DNA of 32,294 nucleotides from Phycisphaerae bacterium (GTDB taxonomy: Bacteria; Planctomycetota; Phycisphaerae; Phycisphaerales; SM1A02). How positions within the stretch are numbered: position 1 is the stretch's first letter; each line of letters starts with the position of its first letter. Both the position numbers and the translations under genes were made by a program. The stretch lies in the NCBI GenBank assembly GCA_002718515.1, contig PBEX01000025.1:27355-59648 (forward strand), in the 5' to 3' direction. Below are positions 8,764-14,776 of this stretch, one piece after another. The notes under the pieces are model-generated. The model saw only the letters and a program-made list of their open reading frames with translations. It ran no database searches and had not been told where the DNA came from.

Positions 8764-10146
8764 TTATCCAGCAAAGAGCAATCCAATCGTAATCCAAACG
8801 AACGCAGCAAACATGACGACTGCTGTATACCCAACAATATCTCTTGCCCTGACGCCAGTAATTGCAAGTAATGGCAGTGCCCAGAATGGCTGAAGCATGT
8901 TTGTGAGTTGATCACCATATGCAACAGCCATCACCATTTTGCCAGGAGCAATGCCAAGTTGCATGCCGCTTTCAAGTGCAACTGGAGCTTGAATCGCCCA
9001 CTGGCCGCCTCCACTTGGCACAAAGAGGTTCACAATACCTGCGGAAATCATCGTAAGGATTGGCATAGTGTCTGATGTACTGTTTGCAACAAACACCTCA
9101 GTGAGTTCTGCCATCAATCCTGATGCCGCCATCATCGCCATGATGCCTGCATAAAGCGGAAACTGAATCATGATGCCAGCGCACCCAGTCGCACCTTTGC
9201 ATGCTGCCTCCATGTACCTCAGCGGCGACTGATGAAGTAGCACACCAAGGGAGAGCATGAACATGATGATTTGATTCAATCCAACTTTGTTGAGACCATG
9301 CTCAATGACATGCCTGCCAAGTGCAACAAAAAGCGGCAGGGCAATACAAAGCGAAATGACAGTTGAATGATTGAGTTTGTCAGGTATTGAATCATGCTGC
9401 TTTTCTATTGGCTCTGCGTCACCCGAATCTACTTTAAAGACGCTTATTGGTTTGAACGAGTTCACATCTTTTGGTGCGAGAAAAAACAGCACAAGTGGTG
9501 CGAGCATGAGCAGCCCACCACTCACAACAAAGTTCAGAGATGAGCCAATTGAATCACTTAACAGCACTGTTTCGATTGAACCTAGGTACTGCTCAGGAAT
9601 CACTTTTGCTGCGCCTGATTCAGTTGTCATGGAAAGGGGGGCAGAACCACTGAGTCCGCCATGCCAAACAAGTAAGCCCATAAAGCCGGCTGCAGCAATG
9701 AGCGGATAATGGCAAGGGATGTTCCTGCGTTGCAATGAAAATCCAACTTCTCGCGCAAGCAGAGCGCCAACAATCAATCCGAGCCCCCAATTCACGAGTC
9801 CTGCAACACAAGCAATGAATCCAACGATTGCTGCAGCGCTTGCAGTCGATTTGGGAATGTCCGCGATTGAGTCAATGCAACGTCTGACAAGTGCGGTTGT
9901 GGCAAGTGCGTAACCGGTCACCAGAATGAGGCACATTTGCATTGCAAAGGCAAGAAGCGCCCATAAGCCAGATTGGCTATTGCTCCACGCATCGATGAGG
10001 CCACCAAACTGTGAGTCGCCACCATAGTCGCCCCATATGAGAGATGCGATAGCAGTGAGCAATGTGAGCAAAATGGCAATAACAAACGGATCAGGAACAA
10101 TTCGCTCCATAATTCGAGAGACCACACTTCCAAGCGTACTAATCAT
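8764..10146 (-). CDS. atoE: Short-chain fatty acid transporter, AtoE family
   Basis: A 460-residue inner-membrane protein with about ten to twelve hydrophobic helices. The N-terminal region (ERIVPDPFVIAILLTLLTAI), the FAMQMCLILVTGYALA helix, the NWGLGLIVGALLAREVG segment and the C-terminal VPSGGGQWAIQ motif match the short-chain fatty acid transporter family (AtoE, TIGR00366 type). E. coli AtoE imports short-chain acids for the acetoacetate/butyrate pathway. The ATG at 10146 is preferred over a GTG at 10164, because a -10-like TATCAT ends six bases before the ATG and the GTG lies inside a dyad. No Shine-Dalgarno is seen. It leads a two-gene operon with the crotonase. Confidence 0.88.
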   Translation of the reverse strand: MISTLGSVVSRIMERIVPDPFVIAILLTLLTAIASLIWGDYGGDSQFGGLIDAWSNSQSGLWALLAFAMQMCLILVTGYALATTALVRRCIDSIADIPKSTASAAAIVGFIACVAGLVNWGLGLIVGALLAREVGFSLQRRNIPCHYPLIAAAGFMGLLVWHGGLSGSAPLSMTTESGAAKVIPEQYLGSIETVLLSDSIGSSLNFVVSGGLLMLAPLVLFFLAPKDVNSFKPISVFKVDSGDAEPIEKQHDSIPDKLNHSTVISLCIALPLFVALGRHVIEHGLNKVGLNQIIMFMLSLGVLLHQSPLRYMEAACKGATGCAGIMIQFPLYAGIMAMMAASGLMAELTEVFVANSTSDTMPILTMISAGIVNLFVPSGGGQWAIQAPVALESGMQLGIAPGKMVMAVAYGDQLTNMLQPFWALPLLAITGVRARDIVGYTAVVMFAAFVWITIGLLFAG

Positions 10147-10152
10147 GGTGTC

Positions 10153-10158
10153 ATGATA
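10153..10158 (-). promoter_or_regulatory. Predicted -10 of the atoE operon
   Basis: On the minus strand TATCAT is followed by six bases and the atoE ATG, predicting a leaderless transcript. No good -35 is present at 16-18 bases; that place is occupied by the 31-base dyad. Confidence 0.45.
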
Positions 10159-10160
10159 CA

Positions 10161-10191
10161 GCACAGGGTGAGCAGTTTGCTCACCCTGTGC
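10161..10191. repeat. Perfect 14-bp dyad upstream of atoE, probable operator
   Basis: GCACAGGGTGAGCA and its exact reverse complement TGCTCACCCTGTGC are separated by GTT. It begins three bases upstream of the predicted atoE -10 and covers the spacer and -35 region, a classic place for a dimeric repressor. As RNA it would be a very stable hairpin, and it also lies about 50 bases beyond the stop of the next gene upstream on the same strand, so it could act as that gene's terminator. However, no U-tract follows it. Confidence 0.7.
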
Positions 10192-10242
10192 ACATCAAGG
10201 AGGAGGGACATGCATAGCCAACGCGGCTACACACACATGTTA

Positions 10243-10875
10243 TTAATCACAATGCCACGAATCTGAATAAATGTCATAAATCGCAGCCATCGATGCTGGA
10301 ACTGAACCGTCAGATGCCGAGATTCCAATATCAATGAAGGTTGAATACACTTCTGTTTCAATCGGTTTGATTGAAAGTAAGTCACTTTGTTCTAGAAGAG
10401 CGTCAACCAATCCTAAGTCAGGAAGAGAAACGCTTGCTTTCATGATTGATCCTACATACTGAGCAAGTGCGCTTGCAATCAACAGAAGGGCTTCATCATA
10501 ATCACGTACATGTGCTGATACACCTTCATGCTCTGTTGCGGTAATGACGGATTGCATTCGGAAGTCAGCAACGAGTGGTAGATCAGAGTTATTGACTTCA
10601 TTCAAAATTGCATCTGCGTCACTGACTTCAACTGGACCATTGATGCACGCAACCCAATCTTTAGCACCCGTACCACAGAGGATGGTCGAATCCTCTAGCA
10701 AATCTTCCCGAGCCAATGCCATCATGGCATCGCCAGGTGAGAGTGAAGAAAGTTCGACCTTCCAACCCTCTGTGGTTTCAGTCAAACGGATGCGCAATGG
10801 CTTTACAAGTCCAGCAAGTGATGGCTCGTCATTCCATTGCCGTGTGTCGTTTGGATTTTCGTGTTCGTTCATCAT
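10243..10875 (-). CDS. Conserved-looking soluble protein of unknown function
   Basis: A 210-residue acidic protein not recognised as a named family. It has no signal peptide or membrane helix. It reads as alternating beta and helix, with a hydrophilic N-terminus (MNEHENPNDTRQWND) and segments such as PLRIRLTETTEGWKVELSSL and a small DALLEQSDLLSIKPIETEVYSTFIDIGI stretch broken here into its parts: an acidic helix, then a beta strand. The start is placed at the first of two consecutive ATGs (10875 and 10872); a TTG at 10893 would begin inside the T-tract of the terminator just upstream. It follows that terminator closely, so some of its expression could come by read-through. No neighbour suggests a role. 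Confidence 0.65.
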   Translation of the reverse strand: MMNEHENPNDTRQWNDEPSLAGLVKPLRIRLTETTEGWKVELSSLSPGDAMMALAREDLLEDSTILCGTGAKDWVACINGPVEVSDADAILNEVNNSDLPLVADFRMQSVITATEHEGVSAHVRDYDEALLLIASALAQYVGSIMKASVSLPDLGLVDALLEQSDLLSIKPIETEVYSTFIDIGISASDGSVPASMAAIYDIYSDSWHCD

Positions 10876-10890
10876 GTCTAGTTCGTTATT

Positions 10891-10920
10891 CAATAAAAAA
10901 CCCCGCTTTTTTGAGCGGGG
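10891..10920 (-). terminator. Strong Rho-independent terminator
   Basis: On the minus strand a 7-bp stem CCCCGCT/AGCGGGG with a six-base loop is followed by TTTTTTATTG. It lies 28 bases beyond the stop of the 74-residue gene and just ahead of the next gene on the same strand. Confidence 0.9.
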
Positions 10921-10948
10921 GCGTTTCAGGTTAGATTGAGTAATCTCG

Positions 10949-11173
10949 TTAGTTCCTGTTAGCTCCCGCTAATTTCTTCGCGATGCCAGTACATGTAGTC
11001 GTCATTGCAAAGTAAAGGTTCATTGCACATGCATTCCAATTGCCACAACAAAGTGCTGCAAATGCATGTCGACCTCTAGCCAAAGGTGACAATTCGACAG
11101 CAACGACTCGAGCATTTCCTTCTTGCTCGCGAAGTTGTTTCATCAACCGTTCTTGTCTTGGTTTCAAAGTCAT
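10949..11173 (-). CDS. Small 74-residue protein of unknown function
   Basis: A short gene supported mainly by its flanks: a good promoter ends seven bases before the ATG and a strong terminator follows the stop. The N-terminal half is basic and helical (MTLKPRQERLMKQLREQEGN), the middle reads VVAVELSPLARGRHAFAALC, and the C-terminal half is rich in Cys, Asn and Thr (CCGNWNACAMN, then TTTCTGIAKK). There is no signal peptide. The two-part composition and compact single-gene unit could fit a small regulator or a peptide, but no family is recognised. A TTG-initiated extension to 11260 would pass through a run of nine A/T bases and an unlikely Lys-rich stretch, and is rejected in favour of the promoter-linked ATG. 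Confidence 0.55.
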   Translation of the reverse strand: MTLKPRQERLMKQLREQEGNARVVAVELSPLARGRHAFAALCCGNWNACAMNLYFAMTTTCTGIAKKLAGANRN

Positions 11174-11180
11174 TACTACT

Positions 11181-11208
11181 ACTATGCGCGTGAACCGATA
11201 ATGGTCAA
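11181..11208 (-). promoter_or_regulatory. Promoter of the 74-residue gene
   Basis: TTGACC (11208-11203), a 16-base spacer and CATAGT (11186-11181) on the minus strand. Seven bases separate the -10 from the ATG at 11173, again predicting a leaderless message. It is among the best sigma-70-like matches in the window. Confidence 0.6.
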
Positions 11209-11256
11209 CGAATTCGGACTTTTTTTTTGATTCAGGTTCAAATAATCTCAAAACGC

Positions 11257-11276
11257 TCAAAAAACACCGTTTTTGA
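11257..11276 (-). terminator. Possible weak terminator after the outer-membrane gene
   Basis: An A/T-rich hairpin (TCAAAAA against TTTTTGA, loop of about six bases) begins right after the TAG stop at 11278 and is followed on the minus strand by GCGTTTTGAG. The stem is weak, so it is a tentative call. Confidence 0.35.
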
Positions 11277-11277
11277 C

Positions 11278-12192
11278 CTAAAAAGCGTACTCAATCCCTG
11301 CAGTCACATGAAGAAAATCGTTCTTGATGCCACTTGCAACAATCGAGTCATATTCGTGGTGTAAGCCGATCGAGAGTCTCAGGTTTTCAATGGACTCGAG
11401 CCGCATATTCCAATTCGCATTTGTCACGACACGGTAGTTTCCAGAATCGTTTAAGTCTGGGAACCAAGTTGAATCTGCGGTGAGTGATTGGGATTCGTTA
11501 ATCTTCCATTGATATTTCAAACCAAAGAGACCCTCGGGGATGAGGTCTTCGTTAATCGATTGAAATTCTTGCCGTGCGCCTAAACCGACTCTGCCACTCA
11601 GGATTGCAGGGCTATCAATTTCATCATTACTCCACAATTGAAACTCAAAACCACCATCCGCAATCAACCGTTGGTCCCATGATTGAAACTCTGACCAGTC
11701 AAATTTCAATGTTGTAAAAACATCCCAACCTGCTTGCTTGCTGTGCCATGTGTTTGCAATCGATGAGGAAAGCCAGTTTGTTGTTCGTACATCTTCACTT
11801 TCAGAGAACCGGTAACTCAAATCAATGGCAACCGTGTTGTCGCCCTCACTTTTCTCAGCGTGATATGCAGTGCTGATGTCCATGCTGTTGAATTGACTCT
11901 GTTGGTAACCAAAACCAAGCGTCACTCGCTGAGACCATGGTGAAGATGTTTCAACGGGTTGCTCTTGATCTTGAACATCTACTGACTCACTTGGCTGATG
12001 TGTAACTGATGTAGGCGTTGTTACTTGTTGAGTTGGGATTGTCATTACACCAAGCACTTCATGTTCAACAACGAGTTCATGTTCATCTTGGGAAAGAATC
12101 TTCACGTTTAGCGTTTCGCCGGTTGATAGGGTGATTGGCTCACTCGAAAAGATAGTAAGGAAAGTGAGTGTTGTGATAATCATGGCATTCAT
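11278..12192 (-). CDS. DUF481-like outer-membrane beta-barrel protein
   Basis: A 304-residue exported protein. The N-terminus (MNAMIITTLTFLTIFSSEPI) is a signal-like hydrophobic stretch. Residues about 20-55 read as a small beta domain (SGETLNVKILSQDEHELVV, then GVMTIPTQQV), followed by a Pro/Thr/Gln linker. From about residue 85 amphipathic beta strands with alternating aromatic residues run to a terminal Phe (GIEYAF), the usual barrel end signal. This arrangement matches DUF481/YdiY-type putative salt-induced outer-membrane proteins. No partner is adjacent. The start codon is only 21 bases from the divergent gene at 12214, with a shared symmetric -10-like box between them. Confidence 0.75.
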   Translation of the reverse strand: MNAMIITTLTFLTIFSSEPITLSTGETLNVKILSQDEHELVVEHEVLGVMTIPTQQVTTPTSVTHQPSESVDVQDQEQPVETSSPWSQRVTLGFGYQQSQFNSMDISTAYHAEKSEGDNTVAIDLSYRFSESEDVRTTNWLSSSIANTWHSKQAGWDVFTTLKFDWSEFQSWDQRLIADGGFEFQLWSNDEIDSPAILSGRVGLGARQEFQSINEDLIPEGLFGLKYQWKINESQSLTADSTWFPDLNDSGNYRVVTNANWNMRLESIENLRLSIGLHHEYDSIVASGIKNDFLHVTAGIEYAF

Positions 12193-12199
12193 ATTTGGG

Positions 12200-12206
12200 T
12201 ACTGTA
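12200..12206. promoter_or_regulatory. Shared symmetric -10-like box between divergent genes
   Basis: TACTGT (+, 12200-12205) and TACAGT (-, 12206-12201) overlap inside the palindrome-like GTACTGTAC. Each is followed by exactly eight bases and then an ATG, at 12214 (+) and 12192 (-). With just 21 bases between start codons, both messages would have to be leaderless. No clear -35 is seen for either. Confidence 0.4.
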
Positions 12207-12213
12207 CTCACTG

Positions 12214-12744
12214 ATGGTCACAGACATGTCAGATAATCAAAAAACTGTAGCGTTCATTTCACCGAAAGGTAGAGGCGGCATTTGGCTTGCCGTGACCTGC
12301 GCAGCCATTGGAGCAGGCGTGTTACTCTCAGGATTGTTCTCTGGATCAACAGGGTTTTATGGTGACGCAGGTCATGTGGGCGTAACGGAAACAGCATACG
12401 AACTTACACGTGAGTGCGGTAGGGTTCTCGCCCTTTCACTTTTGTTGTTGCTTGCCCTTCGCATTGAAGCGTGGAGGAAACGTGTTGAGTATGGTGGTCT
12501 CATGCTCACCGCAACGCGCTGCTTAGCCATTGTTTTATGCGTGGAAGCACTTCGCGTCATTCAGTTACAAAGCGGAATCGGACGGCTGATCGTTATGTCA
12601 ATCATGCAATATGTATTGCTTACGATTGGCATCTTGTCATTCTTTACTTTTTCAATCAAAGAAGCAGTGAAGTTTTCAGCAATCTGCGTCTGCTTCCTCG
12701 TAGCACTTTACTTTTCAATGCACCTAGGCATTTGGCTCTTCTAA
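12214..12744 (+). CDS. Small four-helix membrane protein of unknown function
   Basis: A 176-residue integral membrane protein. Hydrophobic segments lie at about 23-42, 68-83, 98-115, 124-147 and 152-174, giving four or five helices; a glycine-rich loop (SGLFSGSTGFYGDAGHVG) follows the first. No family, catalytic residue or cysteine motif is recognised. An ATG at 12226 is an alternative start; 12214 is used because of the -10-like box eight bases before it. Its 3' end overlaps the convergent gene's 3' end by 21 bases. Confidence 0.65.
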   Translation: MVTDMSDNQKTVAFISPKGRGGIWLAVTCAAIGAGVLLSGLFSGSTGFYGDAGHVGVTETAYELTRECGRVLALSLLLLLALRIEAWRKRVEYGGLMLTATRCLAIVLCVEALRVIQLQSGIGRLIVMSIMQYVLLTIGILSFFTFSIKEAVKFSAICVCFLVALYFSMHLGIWLF

Positions 12745-13194
12745 CTGTCTTTTGAGTTGTGCTGCTTTGTCAGGGTCCCAATGCTTGTGATATTGAGCGA
12801 TGGTCGTTTGGCTGAGCCGTGTGTTACAACAGTAACATGAGAGTCTTGTTTTCACGACAAACAAAATCAATATATCCAAAATCAAGACGACGCTCATCGC
12901 GATAAGCATCACCCAAGTTGTGACGAGCCCAAGGATGCCTGCAACTGCACCTGCAAATGCAAGGACAATCACGATGCCCGTGACTTGAGGAAACATTTGC
13001 TCCTTATATAAGTCGCCCCCACACACGATGCACCCTCGTATTCTCTTCGAATCATCAATCGTTGAATCCCAATTTAAAAACAGTTCGCTCTCAGACGGGT
13101 CTACGATGACGGTAGTTGGTTGTTCTTCAACATCAACTTCAAACGTACCCTTCTTTTGCTTCCCATCGTAGAGTTCAACAAGCATATTCGGCAT
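12724..13194 (-). CDS. Membrane protein with cysteine pairs on either side of a helical hairpin
   Basis: A 156-residue protein of unknown function. The first 50 residues are beta-rich and soluble (MPNMLVELYDGKQKKGTFEV). A Cys pair CIVCGG sits at about 55-60, two adjacent hydrophobic helices span about 70-113 (VTGIVIVLAFAGAVAGILGL and on), and a second pair, CYCCNTRLS, lies at about 118-126, followed by a charged tail. The two pairs could meet across the helical hairpin to form one zinc site on the cytoplasmic side; this is inferred from spacing. Its 3' end overlaps the gene at 12214-12744 by 21 bases, convergently. Confidence 0.72.
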   Translation of the reverse strand: MPNMLVELYDGKQKKGTFEVDVEEQPTTVIVDPSESELFLNWDSTIDDSKRIRGCIVCGGDLYKEQMFPQVTGIVIVLAFAGAVAGILGLVTTWVMLIAMSVVLILDILILFVVKTRLSCYCCNTRLSQTTIAQYHKHWDPDKAAQLKRQLEEPNA

Positions 13195-13212
13195 AGTAAA
13201 CCCTTACACCCC

Positions 13213-13241
13213 TTGCGGAGTCGCTCAAGGTGCACGATAGT
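13213..13241 (+). promoter_or_regulatory. Predicted tmk promoter, apparently leaderless
   Basis: TTGCGG (13213-13218), a 17-base spacer and GATAGT (13236-13241), followed by seven bases and the ATG at 13249. It supports that ATG over in-frame codons further upstream. Confidence 0.5.
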
Positions 13242-13248
13242 GCATCAC

Positions 13249-13911
13249 ATGGGCGAGTCTCGCTTCAATCCTACTTCACTACAAGGCAAGTTTATTGTCT
13301 TTGATGGTCCTGATGGCTCTGGAAAATCAACACAGATATCACGATTTGTCGAGTGGTGCAGGGCACAAGGGCTTACGGTGAAAGAAGTCAGAGAGCCTGG
13401 CGGCACAAGCATTGGTGAACAAATCAGGGAAGTATTGCTTGCAACCAAGAACGTAGAAATGACGCTTCCGTGCGAAATGCTCCTTTATATGGCTTCAAGA
13501 GCTCAATTGATGGAACAAGAAGTGATTCCGGCACTCGATCGGGGTGAAATCGTTGTTGCTGACAGGTTTATCAGCGCAACACTCGTCTATCAAGGGTATG
13601 CAGGTGGCTTGCCAGTCCATTGGATTGAGCAAGTTGGCGAAGTCGCCCTCCAAGAAAAGTGGCCAGACCTCACCATCATCTTTGATGTCGATTGTGAAAC
13701 AGCATCAAAACGGCTCAATCCACTCTTAGACCGCATGGAACTCAAAGGGCAGTCTTTCCATAAAAAGGTACGAGAAGGATTCCTTTCACTCGCAGACCAT
13801 GAGCCTGAAAAGTACGCCATTATCGATTCTACAGCCCCAATTGATGCCGTAGAAAAGGGTGTTCATGACCTCATTCAAGAGCGATTTTGCGGTTCATTTT
13901 CATCAAAATGA
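13249..13911 (+). CDS. tmk: Thymidylate kinase
   Basis: A 220-residue nucleotide kinase that phosphorylates dTMP to dTDP for DNA synthesis. The P-loop GPDGSGKS is at 20-27, REPGGTSIGEQIR near 47-59 is the dTMP-binding region, and the DRF motif (104-106) with SATLVYQG follows. RLNPLLDRME is the LID region. The open frame reaches 43 codons further upstream, but that part overlaps the divergent gene and is unlike any Tmk N-terminus, and a promoter ends just before 13249. It is followed by about 230 bases without a gene before the tiny membrane-protein gene. Confidence 0.95.
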   Translation: MGESRFNPTSLQGKFIVFDGPDGSGKSTQISRFVEWCRAQGLTVKEVREPGGTSIGEQIREVLLATKNVEMTLPCEMLLYMASRAQLMEQEVIPALDRGEIVVADRFISATLVYQGYAGGLPVHWIEQVGEVALQEKWPDLTIIFDVDCETASKRLNPLLDRMELKGQSFHKKVREGFLSLADHEPEKYAIIDSTAPIDAVEKGVHDLIQERFCGSFSSK

Positions 13912-13980
13912 CGCGAAAATGACCAATAAAATCACAAATTCTCAAAATTCCGTAAACGTATGATTAACAATGAGTTAACG

Positions 13981-14001
13981 CCGTATTGAGCGGTTTTTTT
14001 T
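13981..14001 (+). terminator. Possible terminator after tmk
   Basis: A short imperfect stem (CCG against CGG, extended by AA/TT with a bulge) is followed by eight T. The T-run is convincing and the stem is weak. The flanking 13912-14028 DNA is A/T-rich and also holds small palindromes: TTAAC-AATGA-GTTAA (13964-13978), GCAATTGC (14005-14012) and TTGCG-T-CGCAA (14009-14019). No gene is seen there. Confidence 0.35.
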
Positions 14002-14028
14002 GATGCAATTGCGTCGCAAAATGTGGTG

Positions 14029-14087
14029 AATTTGGACCATATGCCGATAAATGGTGAATCCCAAGGACCCGCGTTGTGGTCCAAATT
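14029..14087. repeat. 11-bp inverted repeat upstream of the 77-residue gene
   Basis: AATTTGGACCA (14029-14039) and its exact reverse complement TGGTCCAAATT (14077-14087) flank 37 bases. A nearby direct repeat TGGTGAAT occurs at 14024-14031 and 14053-14060. The pair may be an operator bound at two half-sites, or the base of a long stem in the 5' untranslated region. Confidence 0.55.
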
Positions 14088-14144
14088 GTCAGGGATGGCT
14101 ATTGGCCACAACAGGCTGGGTTAGGAAACTAAGGAGATCTTCTT

Positions 14145-14378
14145 ATGAAAAATGCACTAGATACCATTAAATCATGGGCTTGGGGATTTATCGACCTCAT
14201 GCTTATCTTCATCGCCGTAGGCGTATTAGTACAAGTCATCTTCGGTGACGGCGCTGGCTGGTTCAGCGGTGTTGTCGGACGCTTGATGGCACTTGTAAGC
14301 GAATTCTCAGCTGGCGGCTTCGTTGGCTTGATCGCACTTGTCATCGTTCTTTCACTTTTCAACCGTCGTACAGCATAA
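14145..14378 (+). CDS. Tiny two-helix membrane protein of unknown function
   Basis: A 77-residue protein with one hydrophobic helix at about 15-34 (FIDLMLIFIAVGVLVQVIF) and another at about 55-71 (GGFVGLIALVIVLSLF), joined by a Gly/Trp-rich linker, and ending in a basic FNRRTA. The N-terminus (MKNALDTIKSWAWG) is amphipathic. AAGGAG eight bases before the ATG is one of the few textbook Shine-Dalgarno sites in the window, and a strong terminator lies downstream at 14490-14528. This stand-alone, well-signalled unit suggests high expression. No family is recognised; small membrane stress, assembly or holin-like roles would all fit. Confidence 0.75.
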   Translation: MKNALDTIKSWAWGFIDLMLIFIAVGVLVQVIFGDGAGWFSGVVGRLMALVSEFSAGGFVGLIALVIVLSLFNRRTA

Positions 14379-14394
14379 CTGACGGTTAATCACA

Positions 14395-14411
14395 GCAAAG
14401 CCTAGCTTTGC
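14395..14411 (+). repeat. Hairpin in the 3' region of the 77-residue gene
   Basis: GCAAAGC-CTA-GCTTTGC, a perfect 7-bp stem with a three-base loop, begins 17 bases after the stop. A second hairpin, CTGTCTT-GT-AAGACAG, is at 14457-14472. Both come before the terminator, giving the message a structured 3' untranslated region of about 140 bases. Confidence 0.55.
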
Positions 14412-14489
14412 AAACTGCCTCCCTGTCCAAGGATGGATACGGTGACGGCAAACACACTGTCTTGTAAGACAGCCAAAATTACTCAGCCG

Positions 14490-14528
14490 CAACTGCCCTC
14501 ATTGGAGATGGGGGCAGTTGTTTTTTTT
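14490..14528 (+). terminator. Strong Rho-independent terminator
   Basis: CAACTGCCC (14490-14498) pairs perfectly with GGGCAGTTG (14512-14520) and is followed by eight T (14521-14528). It closes the transcript of the 77-residue gene. The stem is symmetric, but the minus-strand side lacks a clean T-run. Confidence 0.92.
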
Positions 14529-14776
14529 CGTTCGGACTCGGGTTATCTTTGTTCAATCTGGCTTGCTGCAGCTCGGATTACTTCGTCAAGCTGCATCGGC
14601 GACCCGTTAAGGGTCGTCTGCTTCGATTGTCTTGCGACCGCCAATCTTGCTGGCGTCAGAAATCTCAAATCTCAACCTCGGCTTCGCTGAGTTTTGAAGT
14701 GTGGATCATCACACTGTCTCCAAATCAGATCAATCTAACCCTCATCCTCACAAGTATTCAATTTCTGATTGCAGTA
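14529..14776. other. Hairpin-rich stretch without a convincing gene
   Basis: Five successive perfect or near-perfect stems are seen: TGCAGCT/AGCTGCA (14567-14595), CGACCC/GGGTCG (14600-14616), CGCCA/TGGCG (14639-14655), CTCGGC/GCTGAG with one G-T pair (14677-14691) and AGTGTG/CACACT (14698-14715). Two stems need G-U pairs that only a plus-strand RNA could form. On the minus strand short open frames look coding-like, so a decayed gene is the alternative. From 14716 to 14776 nothing recognisable is present. Confidence 0.4.

Noticed and set aside
10197..10266. 18-codon plus-strand frame with an excellent AAGGAGGA site at 10197-10204
   Set aside because: It is tiny, overlaps the 3' end of the minus-strand gene at 10243, and the GA-rich run is just the complement of a pyrimidine tract. 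No promoter was seen.
13120..13248. Upstream extension of thymidylate kinase
   Set aside because: It overlaps the divergent gene, is unlike Tmk N-termini, and a promoter ends just before the ATG at 13249.
14457..14472. tRNA-like anticodon arm (CTTGTAA in a stem)
   Set aside because: The stem and loop sizes do not fit a 5-bp stem with a 7-base loop, and there is no T-arm or acceptor stem around it.
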